Source: Streptomyces soli | GTDB taxonomy: Bacteria; Actinomycetota; Actinomycetes; Streptomycetales; Streptomycetaceae | Length of the DNA stretch: 64,000 nt | Direction of reading: 5' to 3' | Assembly (NCBI RefSeq): GCF_003999195.1 | Contig: NZ_RJVR01000306.1 | Coordinates: forward strand, 1-64,000 | Part shown: piece after piece, positions 17,304 to 26,691 of the stretch | Position numbering within the stretch: position 1 is the stretch's first letter | How the letters are laid out: each line of letters opens with the position of its first letter | Notes under the pieces: model-generated | Told to the model about the DNA's origin: nothing | The model's database searches: none | Seen by the model: the letters and a program-made list of their open reading frames with translations, nothing else | Position numbers and translations under genes: made by a program

Positions 17304-18779
17304 GTGAGCGCGCACAACCAGGGATCCCCCGCCAGGCTGCGGGCCGAGAAGATTCCCACCGATCTGTTCATCGGGGGACGCTGGCGGCCCGCGAGCGATG
17401 GGGCACGCTTCGACGTCCAGGATCCGTCGAGCGGTGAGAAGCTCGCCGACGTCGCCAGCGCGACCCCGGAGGACGGCCTGGCCGCCGTCGAGGCCGCGGA
17501 GGCGGCGCTGGCCGGGTGGGCGGCCACGCCCCCGCGCGAGCGGGCCGAACTGCTGCGCTCGGCGTTCGTCACGATGAAGCAGCGGGCGGAGGAGTTCGCC
17601 GAGCTGATCGTGCTGGAGAACGGCAAGGCACTCACCGACGCCCGTGGCGAAGTCGCCTACGCCGCCGAGTTCTTCCGGTGGTACGCGGAGGAGGCGGTGC
17701 GGACCCTGGGCAGCGTGCAGACCGCTCCCGCGGGCAACAACAAGATCCTCGTACTGCGTCAGCCGGTCGGCGTCTGCGTCCTGGTCACCCCGTGGAACTT
17801 CCCCGCCGCCATGGCCACGCGCAAGATCGGCCCTGCGCTGGCCGCCGGGTGCACGGTGATCCTCAAGCCCGCCAGCGACACCCCGCTCACCGCGCTGGCC
17901 ATCGCCGCCCTCTTCGAGGAAGTGGGCGTGCCGGCGGGCGTGGTGAACGTACTGCCCTCCCGCCGTTCCGGCGCGCTGGTCTCCGCGATGCTGGACGATC
18001 CGCGGGTCCGCAAGCTGTCCTTCACCGGTTCCACCGAGGTCGGCCGGACCCTGCTGGCGGCCGCGTCCAACACGGTCGTCAACTGCTCCATGGAGCTGGG
18101 CGGCAACGCTCCGTTCCTGGTCTTCGCCGACGCGGACCTGGACGAGGCCATCGCCGGCGCCATGGTGGCCAAGATGCGCAACGGCGGCGAGGCGTGCACC
18201 GCCGCCAACCGCTTCTACGTCGAAGAACCGGTCGCCGTCGAATTCACCCGGCGGCTCGCGGACGCCATGCAGGCGCTGAGTACCGGCCCCGGCCTCGACC
18301 CCGGCGTACAACTCGGACCGCTCGTCAACGCGGAGAGCCGCGACAAGGTCGCCCAGCTGGTCGCGGACACCGTACAGGCGGGTGCTTCCGTGGCGGCGGG
18401 CGGCGAGACTCCCGAAGGTCCGGGCTTCTACTACCCGCCCACCGTCCTCGCCGACGTGCCGCCGAACGCTCCGGTGCTCCGCGAGGAGATCTTCGGTCCG
18501 GTCGCGCCGGTGGTCGCTTTCAGCACCGAGGACGAGGCGATCCAGCTGGCCAACGCCACCGAGTACGGGCTGGTCTCCTACGTCTACACCTCCGACCTGG
18601 CCCGTGGCCTGCGGGTCAGCGAGCGGCTGGACTCCGGAATGGTCGGCCTCAACCGCGGTGTCGTCTCCGACCCGGCCGCCCCGTTCGGCGGCACGAAGCA
18701 GAGCGGCATCGGCCGGGAAGGCGGACACGAGGGTCTACTGGACTACACCGAGTCCAAGTACATCGCCCTTTCCTGGTGA
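17304..18779 (+). CDS. NAD(P)-dependent aldehyde dehydrogenase (succinate-semialdehyde dehydrogenase-like)
   Basis: Aldehyde dehydrogenase of 491 residues. It contains the cofactor-pocket blocks (TPWNFPAAMATRKIGPALAAG, KPASDTPLTAL), FTGSTEVGR, the general base Glu in MELGGNAPF and the catalytic Cys in GGEACTAANRFYV. It is closest in pattern to GabD-type semialdehyde dehydrogenases. The GTG start has AGGAGG 10 nt upstream. It probably oxidises the aldehyde produced by its operon partners to a carboxylic acid. Confidence 0.93.
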   Translation: MSAHNQGSPARLRAEKIPTDLFIGGRWRPASDGARFDVQDPSSGEKLADVASATPEDGLAAVEAAEAALAGWAATPPRERAELLRSAFVTMKQRAEEFAELIVLENGKALTDARGEVAYAAEFFRWYAEEAVRTLGSVQTAPAGNNKILVLRQPVGVCVLVTPWNFPAAMATRKIGPALAAGCTVILKPASDTPLTALAIAALFEEVGVPAGVVNVLPSRRSGALVSAMLDDPRVRKLSFTGSTEVGRTLLAAASNTVVNCSMELGGNAPFLVFADADLDEAIAGAMVAKMRNGGEACTAANRFYVEEPVAVEFTRRLADAMQALSTGPGLDPGVQLGPLVNAESRDKVAQLVADTVQAGASVAAGGETPEGPGFYYPPTVLADVPPNAPVLREEIFGPVAPVVAFSTEDEAIQLANATEYGLVSYVYTSDLARGLRVSERLDSGMVGLNRGVVSDPAAPFGGTKQSGIGREGGHEGLLDYTESKYIALSW

Positions 18780-18845
18780 CCCCTCCGCACCTGCCACTTC
18801 CCCACCCCGGCGGACACCGACGTCCCGACGGAAAGGAGCTCCGGA

Positions 18846-20507
18846 ATGGAGCACAGCCACCCTGCCACCGGGGTCCCTGACACGATTTACGTCAACGGGC
18901 GCATCTACCCCGGGTCGCGGACACCTGGCGACGCTGCCCGCGGCGGGACTCAGGGCGAGGAGTACGAAGCCCTCGCCGTGCGCCGCGGGCGGGTCCTCGG
19001 TCTCGGCACGGACCGCGAGATCAGAGATCTGGCGGGCCCCCGCAGCGAGGTCGTCGACCTGCGCGGACACCGGGTCATCCCCGGTCTGATCGACGGCCAC
19101 ATGCACGCGGTCCGCGCCGGCTCGACCTGGTCGAGCGAGTTGCACTGGACCGGATTGTCCGCGGTCACCGACGCGCTGGCCAGCGTCGGGGAAGCGGTGC
19201 GCAGTACGCCGCCCGGCCGGTGGATCCGCGCCGTCGGCGGCTGGCATCACAGCCAGTTCAAGGAGAACCGGCCGCCCAGCACTGCCGAGCTCGACGCGGT
19301 CGCGCCGGATCACCCGGTCTACGTACAGGCGCTCTACGAGCTTGCCGTGCTCAACAGCGAGGCGATACGGGTGCTGGGCATCGACTCGTGGACCGACCTT
19401 CCAGCCGGTTCGGTGGAACGTGATCCGCTCACCGGCCGCTGCACCGGTGTGGTGCGGGGCCTGGGAGCGTACAACCGATGTCTTGGCGCGATCCCCGGGC
19501 CGGACGCCGCCGAAAGGCAGGCGTCCATGCGCGCCATGTTCGCGGACCTCAACGCGGTCGGGCTGACCGGCATCGTCGACCCCGGCGGCTTGAAAGTGGC
19601 GCCCGAGCACTACGACCCGCTCTTCGACGCGTGGCGGGCGGGTGAGCTGACCGTCCGGATGCGCCTGTACGTCTCCGCCGCGGACGCCGGGCAGGAAGTG
19701 GATCAGCTGGTGGGATGGCTGCGCCACGCACAGACCCGCTTCGGCGACGACATGCTGAGGATGGTCGGCATCGGGGAGGTCGTGCACTACGGGTGTCACG
19801 ACATGGAAGGACTCGAACCCTTCCTGGTGACGGACGAGGCGTACGAGGAACTGCTCACGATCAGCCGCCGGGTCGCCGAACGCGGCTGGCCGATGCACAT
19901 CCACGCCGTCCTCGATTCGAGCATCGACCGGATCCTGGACGCCTGGGAGACCGTCCACCGGGAGACTCCGCTGGATCAGCTGCGTTTCTCCCTCGCTCAC
20001 GCCGACAGGATCAGCCCCCGCAACGTCCGGCGGCTGGCCGCGCTGGGCGCCGGTGTCGTCGCCGACGACCACCAGGTGTTCAAAGCCGCAGCATCAGCAG
20101 CTTGTTGGGGGGCCGAACAGATGACGTCGGTGCCTCCACTGGGCGACCTGCTGGAGGCCGGTGTGCCAGTCGGCGCGGGAACCGACGCGAACCGTGCATC
20201 GTCGTACAGTCCCTGGCTGTCGTTGTGGTGGCTGCACGAGGGCCGTTCCCTCGACGGCACCGTCCAGCGCGCGCCCCGGCACCGACTGTCCCGCCGGCAG
20301 GCCCTCGACCTCTACACCCGGGGCAGCGCGTGGTTCTCCTTCGAGGAGTCCGACCGGGGCCACCTCCATCCCGGGGCGTGGGCCGACCTGGCCGTCCTCA
20401 GCGACGACTACTTCACCGTGCCGGCTGATCTCATCCCGTCCATCACCGCGCAGCTGACCGTTGTCGGCGGCCGGACCGTCCACGCATCAGGGCCGTTTCA
20501 GGCCTGA
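18846..20507 (+). CDS. Amidohydrolase, YtcJ-like (amidohydrolase_3) subfamily
   Basis: Metal-dependent hydrolase of 553 residues with a composite beta-sandwich and a TIM barrel. Metal-site blocks are visible: GLIDGHMHAV (HxH), MHIHAVLD, LAHADR and the late aspartate in VGAGTDANR; an extra family block reads VVADDHQVF. YtcJ-like members hydrolyse N-substituted amides or cyclic C-N bonds, and most are uncharacterised. AAGGAG precedes the ATG by 7 nt. It is fourth in the LacI-flanked operon. The substrate is unknown. Confidence 0.85.
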   Translation: MEHSHPATGVPDTIYVNGRIYPGSRTPGDAARGGTQGEEYEALAVRRGRVLGLGTDREIRDLAGPRSEVVDLRGHRVIPGLIDGHMHAVRAGSTWSSELHWTGLSAVTDALASVGEAVRSTPPGRWIRAVGGWHHSQFKENRPPSTAELDAVAPDHPVYVQALYELAVLNSEAIRVLGIDSWTDLPAGSVERDPLTGRCTGVVRGLGAYNRCLGAIPGPDAAERQASMRAMFADLNAVGLTGIVDPGGLKVAPEHYDPLFDAWRAGELTVRMRLYVSAADAGQEVDQLVGWLRHAQTRFGDDMLRMVGIGEVVHYGCHDMEGLEPFLVTDEAYEELLTISRRVAERGWPMHIHAVLDSSIDRILDAWETVHRETPLDQLRFSLAHADRISPRNVRRLAALGAGVVADDHQVFKAAASAACWGAEQMTSVPPLGDLLEAGVPVGAGTDANRASSYSPWLSLWWLHEGRSLDGTVQRAPRHRLSRRQALDLYTRGSAWFSFEESDRGHLHPGAWADLAVLSDDYFTVPADLIPSITAQLTVVGGRTVHASGPFQA

Positions 20508-20537
20508 CCTCCTCAGCAAAGAAGCCGGAGTCATGAG

Positions 20538-21875
20538 ATGAGCAGCAGCACGACATTGATACGCGGCGGCACGGTCCTGACCGTCGACCCGCAGATCGGG
20601 GACGTCGACCGCGGTGACGTCCTCATCCAGGACGACCGGATCGTAGCGGTGGGCAAGGACCTTCCGGCGGAGGGTGCCGAGGTCGTCGACGCCACCGGCA
20701 TGATCGTGATGCCGGGTCTGGTCGACACCCACCGGCACCTGTGGCAATCTGCCATTCGCCAGATCGCCGCCGACTGGACGCTGGGCCAGTACGCCGAGCG
20801 GATGCTCGGTGTCATTGGTCCGCGCTTCAGCCCGGAGGATGTCTACATCGCCGACCTCCTGGGCGCGATGGAGGCGCTCAACGGCGGCGTCACGACGGTC
20901 ATGGACTGGTCGCACATCATGAACACCCCCGACCACGCGGACGCGGCCGTGCGGGGACTGACGGACTCCGGCGTGCGCGCCGTCTTCGGATACGGCGTCC
21001 CGGCGTCGCCGGCGGCCGACTGGTACGCGAAGGATCTGGCCCGTGTGGCCAGCACCTACTTCTCGAGCGGCGACCAGCGGCTCAGCCTGGCCCTGGCCAG
21101 CCTCGGGCCGGAATTCTCCTCGCTGGAGGAGACCGTAACCGACATCCGGCTGGCGCGTGAACTGGGCATCCGCACCTCGCTGCACGTCGGCGCCGGGCTG
21201 CTCGGCCGTATGCGTGCCGTTACCAAAATGGACGAGGCGGGGCTGCTCGGCCCCGACGTCATCTACGTGCACTGCAGCACCTGCACCGACGAGGAGCTGC
21301 AGCGCATCGCGGACTCCGGGGGCCGGGTCTCGATCTCCCCGCGGGTGGAGATGCAGATGGGCCATGGCTACCCCGCCACCGGCCGGCTGCTCGCGGCGGG
21401 GATCCATCCCAGCCTGAGCATCGACGTGGTCAGCGCGGTCGGCGGCAGCATGTTCGCCGAGATGCGAGGCACGCTGGAGGCGGAACGCGGTAGGCAGAAC
21501 CAACTGTCGCTGGACCGCGACGAGTGGCCGGCGGACCTGTCCTTGACCACCGCGGACGTGGTGCGGATGGCCACCATCGAGGGAGCCCGCACCCTGGGCA
21601 TGGGCGACCGGATCGGATCGCTCACCCCCGGCAAGCAGGCCGACATCATCATGCTGCGGGTCGACCTCCCGAACCTCTTCCTGATCAACAATCTGCCGGC
21701 CGCGGTCACCCTGGCCGACAGCGAGAACGTCGACACCGTCTTCGTGGCCGGCCGGCCCGTGAAGGTCGCCGGCAGGCTGCTCGGGCACGACACGCCCGCT
21801 CTCCAGGAGCAGGCACGTACGTCCAGGAACCGACTCCTGTCGGGTACGCCGTTCGCGGTCGAAAAGGCATCGTGA
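20538..21875 (+). CDS. Amidohydrolase, TRZ/ATZ (cytosine deaminase-like) subfamily
   Basis: Amidohydrolase of 445 residues from the family that includes atrazine chlorohydrolase, TrzN and S-adenosylhomocysteine deaminase. Metal-site blocks: GLVDTHRHLWQ (HxH), TSLHVGAG, YVHCSTC and the aspartate in SLSIDVVSAVGG. GGAG lies 7 nt before the ATG; an earlier ATG at 20533 is followed at once by TGA. It is the last gene of the operon. Two amidohydrolases of different subfamilies side by side suggest successive deamination or ring-opening steps, but no substrate can be named. Confidence 0.87.
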   Translation: MSSSTTLIRGGTVLTVDPQIGDVDRGDVLIQDDRIVAVGKDLPAEGAEVVDATGMIVMPGLVDTHRHLWQSAIRQIAADWTLGQYAERMLGVIGPRFSPEDVYIADLLGAMEALNGGVTTVMDWSHIMNTPDHADAAVRGLTDSGVRAVFGYGVPASPAADWYAKDLARVASTYFSSGDQRLSLALASLGPEFSSLEETVTDIRLARELGIRTSLHVGAGLLGRMRAVTKMDEAGLLGPDVIYVHCSTCTDEELQRIADSGGRVSISPRVEMQMGHGYPATGRLLAAGIHPSLSIDVVSAVGGSMFAEMRGTLEAERGRQNQLSLDRDEWPADLSLTTADVVRMATIEGARTLGMGDRIGSLTPGKQADIIMLRVDLPNLFLINNLPAAVTLADSENVDTVFVAGRPVKVAGRLLGHDTPALQEQARTSRNRLLSGTPFAVEKAS

Positions 21876-21890
21876 CCGGCTCGTCGGCGG

Positions 21891-21945
21891 CTACTTGCTG
21901 AGGACGTTCACCACCACGATCAGCAGGCCGATGGCCATGTCGACG
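21891..21945 (-). pseudogene. Possible C-terminal stub of a membrane protein
   Basis: On the minus strand a short hydrophobic C-terminus (MAIGLLIVVVNVLSK, stop TAG) ends 15 bp downstream of the amidohydrolase. Its upstream part is not a plausible protein. It looks like the tail of a lost membrane protein, but it is too short to assign and could be chance. Confidence 0.2.
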
Positions 21946-21989
21946 CAACCGGCGCGGCCGGCGGTGGGCCGGCTGCGGCCGCCGGCGGT

Positions 21990-22236
21990 ACGGGACGCCC
22001 AGTTCACCCGGCTCGAGGACCGCGGCCTGCTCACCCGCTACCTGTGCGCCGACGACCGGCGCGGCATCTACACCGAGGTCACCCCTGCCGGCCGGGCGCT
22101 GCTGGACCTGGCCCGCCCCACCCACGACGCCGCGCTCGGCGAAGCCCTCGACGACGCCGAGCGGCGCCCCGAACTGGCGCCGCTGGCCGCCGTTCTGCGC
22201 GCCCACACCCCGCAGCCGCAGCCGGCATCGCAGTAG
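21990..22236 (+). pseudogene. MarR-family regulator remnant (5' end missing)
   Basis: About 80 residues match the wing and C-terminal helices of MarR regulators (FTRLEDRGLLTRYLC, DDRRGIYTEVTPAGRALL, then LARPTHDAALGEAL). The N-terminal helix, the first half of the winged helix and the dimerisation start are missing. The preceding codons back to 21895 have no regulator-like sequence and run into a minus-strand membrane-protein-like stub. It marks a deletion junction at the right edge of the catabolic island. Confidence 0.65.
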
Positions 22237-22306
22237 CGGGTGCCGAAGGACGCCCGGCCTGGCAGAGTCGAGTTAGGAGGGCGGCGCGCCCGACGAGGAG
22301 ACAGCC

Positions 22307-22768
22307 ATGAGCGACAGCGCGATGGGCGACGAGGTGTACCAGCCGGACGGCTCCGAGGTGCAGGACGACGCCGGCCTCCTGGAACCCGAGGACACCCTGG
22401 ACCAGCACGGCGTGGACCAGGTGCTCGACGAGGGCTACTCCCCGCCGGAGCGCCCGTGGGCGGTGAACAAGACCGGGGTCACCGCCGAGGGGCAGCGGCG
22501 CGGCGAGAGCCTCGAGCAGCGCCTCTCCGAGGAACTGCCGGACACTCCCGCCCCTGAGGGCGACGATCTGGGCGACGCCTGGGACACCGACGGCGAGCTG
22601 GTCGACGACGAGGTCGGAGACGACCGCGCCGGACGGCTGGTCGCCCCCGACGAGGGCGTCCACTACGAGACCGAGGGCCTGGTCGGCCGCGACGTCGGCA
22701 TCGACGGCGCCGCCGCGTCGGCGGAGGAGGCCGCGGTGCACGTCATCCCGGACTCCCAGCAGTACTGA
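22307..22768 (+). CDS. DUF5709 family protein
   Basis: Acidic 153-residue cytoplasmic protein with the blocks typical of actinobacterial DUF5709 (LLEPEDTLD, LDEGYSPPERPWAV, GESLEQRLSEE, DEGVHYETE). No signal peptide or membrane segment. GAGGAG lies 6 nt before the ATG. Function of the family is unknown. It is followed after 13 bp by another hypothetical gene, probably in the same transcript. Confidence 0.85.
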   Translation: MSDSAMGDEVYQPDGSEVQDDAGLLEPEDTLDQHGVDQVLDEGYSPPERPWAVNKTGVTAEGQRRGESLEQRLSEELPDTPAPEGDDLGDAWDTDGELVDDEVGDDRAGRLVAPDEGVHYETEGLVGRDVGIDGAAASAEEAAVHVIPDSQQY

Positions 22769-22781
22769 CCCCGCCCGGCCC

Positions 22782-23237
22782 ATGTCCGCCTCACCGCGGC
22801 ACCCTGCCGTGTCCCGGCCCTCCCGCCCCGAACAGCTGCGGGCGCTGGCCGAGGTGCTGGACGAGATCGCCGTGTCGCAGCTGCCGTCCGACCGCGTCGT
22901 CGCGGCCTGCGGCGAGCCCGGACCGGTGCCCGCCTCCGTGGCTCGGGAGGGCGGCCGACAGGCCGTGATCTGCCACCGCCTCGGCCGGCGACTTCGCGAG
23001 CTGGTGCTGTACGGCGACGTCGCCGAGGCCCGGGAACGCGCCTCCCGGCTGCTGGACTACCACCACTGGATGGTCCAGCAGGCGCTCAACCTCGCCTTCA
23101 CCTGCAATCCGGACGCCCGCACCGAGGCGGCCCGGCTGCATCTCAACGGCCTGGGTGCGCCCGCCGACGAGTTCCGCCGGCTGCGTGACCGTATCCGGGC
23201 ACAGGCGGACACCGAGGCCGCCGACGACACCTCCTGA
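22782..23237 (+). CDS. Hypothetical protein, mostly helical
   Basis: A 151-residue Arg/Ala-rich protein with no recognised domain, signal or membrane segment. Predicted helices are long (for example around LLDYHHWMVQQALNLAF). There is no clear ribosome site; with the preceding stop only 13 bp away, translation may depend on the upstream gene. Codon bias is strongly third-position GC, supporting coding. Function unknown. Confidence 0.6.
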   Translation: MSASPRHPAVSRPSRPEQLRALAEVLDEIAVSQLPSDRVVAACGEPGPVPASVAREGGRQAVICHRLGRRLRELVLYGDVAEARERASRLLDYHHWMVQQALNLAFTCNPDARTEAARLHLNGLGAPADEFRRLRDRIRAQADTEAADDTS

Positions 23238-23489
23238 AGCCCGCGGGCGCCCGTCCCGGGCAAAAACGGGCAGCAAACGGGCGTCTCAGCGGGGAGAGCG
23301 GGCACGTCCTCGGAGCCGGTCGGCGGGGGTAGGCAGTGCGGACGGGGCAGATCACGCTCCGGAAGCGGGCGCATTCGGTCACGATCCATGTGGTGACGAG
23401 CCTGGTCACGAGGCGGCAGCCCTTGTAGAACTCCATCAGACGCCCGAACGGGCAAGGATTCGCCCCGGAAACGGACAGGAGGTGCCGCT

Positions 23490-24251
23490 GTGGACGCCGA
23501 GGAGCGCCGGAGAGGAATTCTGGAGCTGGCCCGCCGAACGGGTTCGGTCATGGTCGGCAAGCTCTCCGCCGACTTCGGAGTGGCCAAGGAGACCATCCGC
23601 CGCGATCTGGCCGTCCTGGAGGAGCACGGGCTGATCCGGCGCACCCACGGCGGGGCGTATCCGGTGGAGAGCGCGGGCTTCGAGACCACGCTGGCCTTCC
23701 GTACGACCATGCACGTACCGGAGAAGCAGCGGATCGCGACGGCCGCCGCCGAACTGGTGGGCGACGCGGAGACCGTCTTCATCGACGAGGGTTTCACCCC
23801 GCAACTCATCGCCCAGACGCTGCCCCGCGACCGCCCGCTCACGGTGGTCACCGCCTCCCTCGCCGCGGCGAGCGCACTGGCCACGGACGACGCGATGACG
23901 GTCCTGCTGCTGGGCGGCCGTGTGCGCGGCGGGACGATGGCCACCGTCGACCACTGGGTCACGCACATGCTCTCGGGTTTCGTCATCGACCTGGCGTTCA
24001 TCGGCGCCAACGGCATCTCCCGAGAATACGGCCTGACCACGCCCGACCCGGCGGTCAGCGAGGTCAAGGCGCAGGTCATACGAACGGCCCGGCGCAGAGT
24101 CTTCGCCGGGGTGCACACCAAGTTCGGGGCCGTCAGTTTCTGCCGCTTCGCCGAGGTCCGTGACTTCGAGGCCGTCATCACCGACTCCGCACTGCCCCTG
24201 TCCGAGGCCCACCGCTACTCACTGCTGGGGCCGCACGTCATCCGGGTCTGA
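23490..24251 (+). CDS. DeoR/GlpR-family transcriptional regulator
   Basis: Regulator of 253 residues with an N-terminal DeoR HTH (RRRGILELARRTGSVMV, AKETIRRDLAVLEEHGLIRRTHGGA) and a C-terminal sugar-phosphate sensor domain (ETVFIDEGFT, VVTASLAAASAL, DLAFIGANGIS). The GTG start has AGGAGG 7 nt upstream. It is upstream of and co-directional with the ABC sugar importer genes, so it probably represses them until a phosphorylated sugar or polyol accumulates. Confidence 0.9.
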   Translation: MDAEERRRGILELARRTGSVMVGKLSADFGVAKETIRRDLAVLEEHGLIRRTHGGAYPVESAGFETTLAFRTTMHVPEKQRIATAAAELVGDAETVFIDEGFTPQLIAQTLPRDRPLTVVTASLAAASALATDDAMTVLLLGGRVRGGTMATVDHWVTHMLSGFVIDLAFIGANGISREYGLTTPDPAVSEVKAQVIRTARRRVFAGVHTKFGAVSFCRFAEVRDFEAVITDSALPLSEAHRYSLLGPHVIRV

Positions 24252-24361
24252 CCCGGGGAAACCCACCGACCGTCCGATCCACCCGTACGAGGGTGGCCTG
24301 GTTCCGCACACCCTGCGGAGCCCGTACACCCCGAAATAACCGAGCCGACCGGGAGCCTGTC

Positions 24362-25720
24362 ATGACCGTCCCCACATCCCGTATCCCCAAAGCAACGATC
24401 GTGGCCATCGCCGCGGGCGCGCTGCTCGCCGCATGCAGCGGAGCCGGCGGCGCCGGGTCCTCCAGCGGCGGCCACAGCATCAACGTCCTGATGGTGAACA
24501 ATCCGCAGATGGTGGAGTTGCAGAAGCTCACCGCGGCCAACTTCACCAAGGACACCGGCATCACGGTCAACTTCACGACGCTGCCGGAGAACGACGTCCG
24601 CGACAAGATCAGCCAGGACTTCTCCAACCAGGCCGGGCAGTACGACGTGGCCACCATCAGCAACTACGAGATCCCGTTCTACGCCAAGAACAAGTGGCTG
24701 CTGCCGCTGGACAGCTACGTCGCCAAGGACAAGGCCTTCGACCAGTCCGACATCCTCCCGTCCATGACGGAGTCGCTGACCGCCGACGACGGCAAGCTCT
24801 ACGGGGAGCCCTTCTACGGCGAGTCGTCGTTCCTGATGTACCGCAAGGACGTGTTCGCCCAGAAGCACCTGACCATGCCGTCGGCCCCCACCTGGCAGCA
24901 GGTCGCGGACCTCGCGGCGAAGGTGGACGGCGCTCAGGCCGGCATGAAGGGGATCTGTCTGCGCGGCCAGCCCGGCTGGGGCGAGGTCATCGCTCCGCTC
25001 ACCACCGTCGTCAACACCTTCGGCGGCACCTGGTTCACCAAGGACTGGAAGGCCGAGCTGACCTCGCCCGCCTTCGTCAAGGCCACCAAGTTCTACGTGG
25101 ACCTGGTGCGCAAGCACGGCGAGTCCGGCGCCGCCCAGGCCGGGTTCAGCGAGTGCCTGAACAACCTCACCCAGAGCAAGACCGCCATGTGGTACGACGC
25201 GACCTCGGCCGCCGGCTCGCTGGAGGCCACCGGCTCCCCGGTGAAGGGCAAGATCGGCTATGTCCAGGCCCCCGTGGTGTCGACGAAGAGCTCCGGCTGG
25301 CTCTACACCTGGGCCTGGGGCCTGCAGAAGGCGTCCAAGAACCCCAGCGACGCCTGGAAGTTCATCTCCTGGGCGTCCAGCAAGAAGTACGAGGAGCTGG
25401 TCGGCCAGAAGGCCGGCTGGGCCAACGTTCCCGCCGGCAAGCGCGCCTCCACGTACACCAACCCCGACTACCTGAAGTCCGCCGCCGCGTTCGCCGATGT
25501 CACCAAGGCGTCCATCACCTCCGCCGACCCGCGCAACCCCGGCACCCAGCCCCGCCCGACCATCGGTATCCAGTTCGTCGACATCCCGGAGTTCTCCGAC
25601 CTGGGCACCAAGGTCTCCCAGGAGATCAGCGCCGCCATCGCCGGACGGGAGTCCGTCGAGACGGCCCTGAGCAAGTCCCAGGCGCTGGCGGAACAGGTCG
25701 CGAAGAAGTACCAGGGCTGA
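24362..25720 (+). CDS. ABC transporter substrate-binding lipoprotein (CUT1 sugar/polyol type)
   Basis: Extracellular solute-binding protein family 1, 452 residues. A lipoprotein signal peptide ends in LLAACSG (lipobox Cys21), followed by a Gly/Ser linker and a two-lobed binding domain (MYRKDVFAQ, TWQQVADLAAKVDG, GQPGWGEV, WAWGLQKASKNPSDAWKFISWASS). GGGAG is 7 nt before the ATG. Its stop overlaps the first permease start (TGATG), so the transporter is translationally coupled. The pattern fits the sorbitol/mannitol group, supported by the dehydrogenase downstream. Confidence 0.9.
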   Translation: MTVPTSRIPKATIVAIAAGALLAACSGAGGAGSSSGGHSINVLMVNNPQMVELQKLTAANFTKDTGITVNFTTLPENDVRDKISQDFSNQAGQYDVATISNYEIPFYAKNKWLLPLDSYVAKDKAFDQSDILPSMTESLTADDGKLYGEPFYGESSFLMYRKDVFAQKHLTMPSAPTWQQVADLAAKVDGAQAGMKGICLRGQPGWGEVIAPLTTVVNTFGGTWFTKDWKAELTSPAFVKATKFYVDLVRKHGESGAAQAGFSECLNNLTQSKTAMWYDATSAAGSLEATGSPVKGKIGYVQAPVVSTKSSGWLYTWAWGLQKASKNPSDAWKFISWASSKKYEELVGQKAGWANVPAGKRASTYTNPDYLKSAAAFADVTKASITSADPRNPGTQPRPTIGIQFVDIPEFSDLGTKVSQEISAAIAGRESVETALSKSQALAEQVAKKYQG

Positions 25721-26691
25721 TGACCACGCCGATGACGGTGCCCACAGCCCGCACCGGACCAACGCCACGGACTGCCATTCCCCGGTTCAAGACGCGCGGC
25801 CCGAAGGCCTGGGCCAGGCGTGCCCCGCTGCTGCCCGCCCTGGTGTTCATGATCGCTGTCACCCAGCTGCCCTTCGTGGCCACGCTGGTGATCTCGTTCT
25901 TCGACTGGAACGCCCTGTATCCCAACGACCGGCACTTCACCGGCGTGTCCAACTACAGCGCGGTCGCCACCGACCCCGCGCTGCGCGACTCGGTCGTCAC
26001 CACCGCGGTGCTGACGGCCGCCGTGGTCATCGCCAGCGTCGTCCTCGGCCTGCTGCTGGCGCTGCTGCTGGACCGCAGCTTCCCCGGCCGGGGCGTGGTG
26101 CGCACCATGCTCATCGCCCCGTTCCTGCTGGTGCCGGTGGCCGCGGCCCTGCTGTGGAAGCACGTGCTCTACAACCCCGAGTACGGGCTCTTCAACGGCG
26201 CGATCACCTGGGTGGCCAAGCTCTTCGGCGACACCACTCCCCCGCAGCCGGACTGGATCTCCTCGATGCCGAAAATCGCGGTGGAGACCGCGCTGGTGTG
26301 GCAGTGGACGCCGTTCATGATGCTGATCCTGCTGGCCGGACTGCAGAGCCGTTCCATGGACATGATCGAGGCGGCCCGCCTCGACGGGGCGAGCAACTGG
26401 CAGATCTTCCGGTACATGACGCTGCCGCATCTGCGGCGATACCTGGAGCTGGGCGTCCTGCTGGGCTCGATCTACATCGTGCAGAACTTCGACGCGGTGT
26501 TCACCATCACCTCCGGCGGGCTCGGCACCGCCAACCTCCCGTACACGATCTACCAGACCTTCTACCAGGCCCACGAATACGGGCAGGCTTCCGCCGCCGG
26601 AGTGCTGGTCGTGATCGGCTCGATCGCCATCGCGACCTTCGCCCTGCGCGTGGTCTCCTCCCTCTTCCGTGAGGAGGCGTCCCGCTCATGA
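25720..26691 (+). CDS. ABC transporter permease (CUT1, MalF-type)
   Basis: Inner-membrane permease of 323 residues with six hydrophobic segments and the EAA loop (MDMIEAARLDGASNWQIFRY) that contacts the ATPase. Start overlaps the stop of the binding-protein gene and its stop overlaps the next permease (ATGA). No ATPase gene is present in the operon; Streptomyces CUT1 importers commonly share a single multitask ATPase (MsiK) encoded elsewhere. Confidence 0.9.
   Translation: MTTPMTVPTARTGPTPRTAIPRFKTRGPKAWARRAPLLPALVFMIAVTQLPFVATLVISFFDWNALYPNDRHFTGVSNYSAVATDPALRDSVVTTAVLTAAVVIASVVLGLLLALLLDRSFPGRGVVRTMLIAPFLLVPVAAALLWKHVLYNPEYGLFNGAITWVAKLFGDTTPPQPDWISSMPKIAVETALVWQWTPFMMLILLAGLQSRSMDMIEAARLDGASNWQIFRYMTLPHLRRYLELGVLLGSIYIVQNFDAVFTITSGGLGTANLPYTIYQTFYQAHEYGQASAAGVLVVIGSIAIATFALRVVSSLFREEASRS

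Noticed and set aside
16386..18728. 780-codon minus-strand frame across the M24 and aldehyde dehydrogenase genes
   Set aside because: Antisense shadow; both plus-strand genes show intact catalytic motifs, ribosome sites and normal lengths.
23238..23489. Three AACGGGC copies upstream of the DeoR gene as possible operators
   Set aside because: Too short and too GC-rich to stand out from background in this genome; no palindrome.
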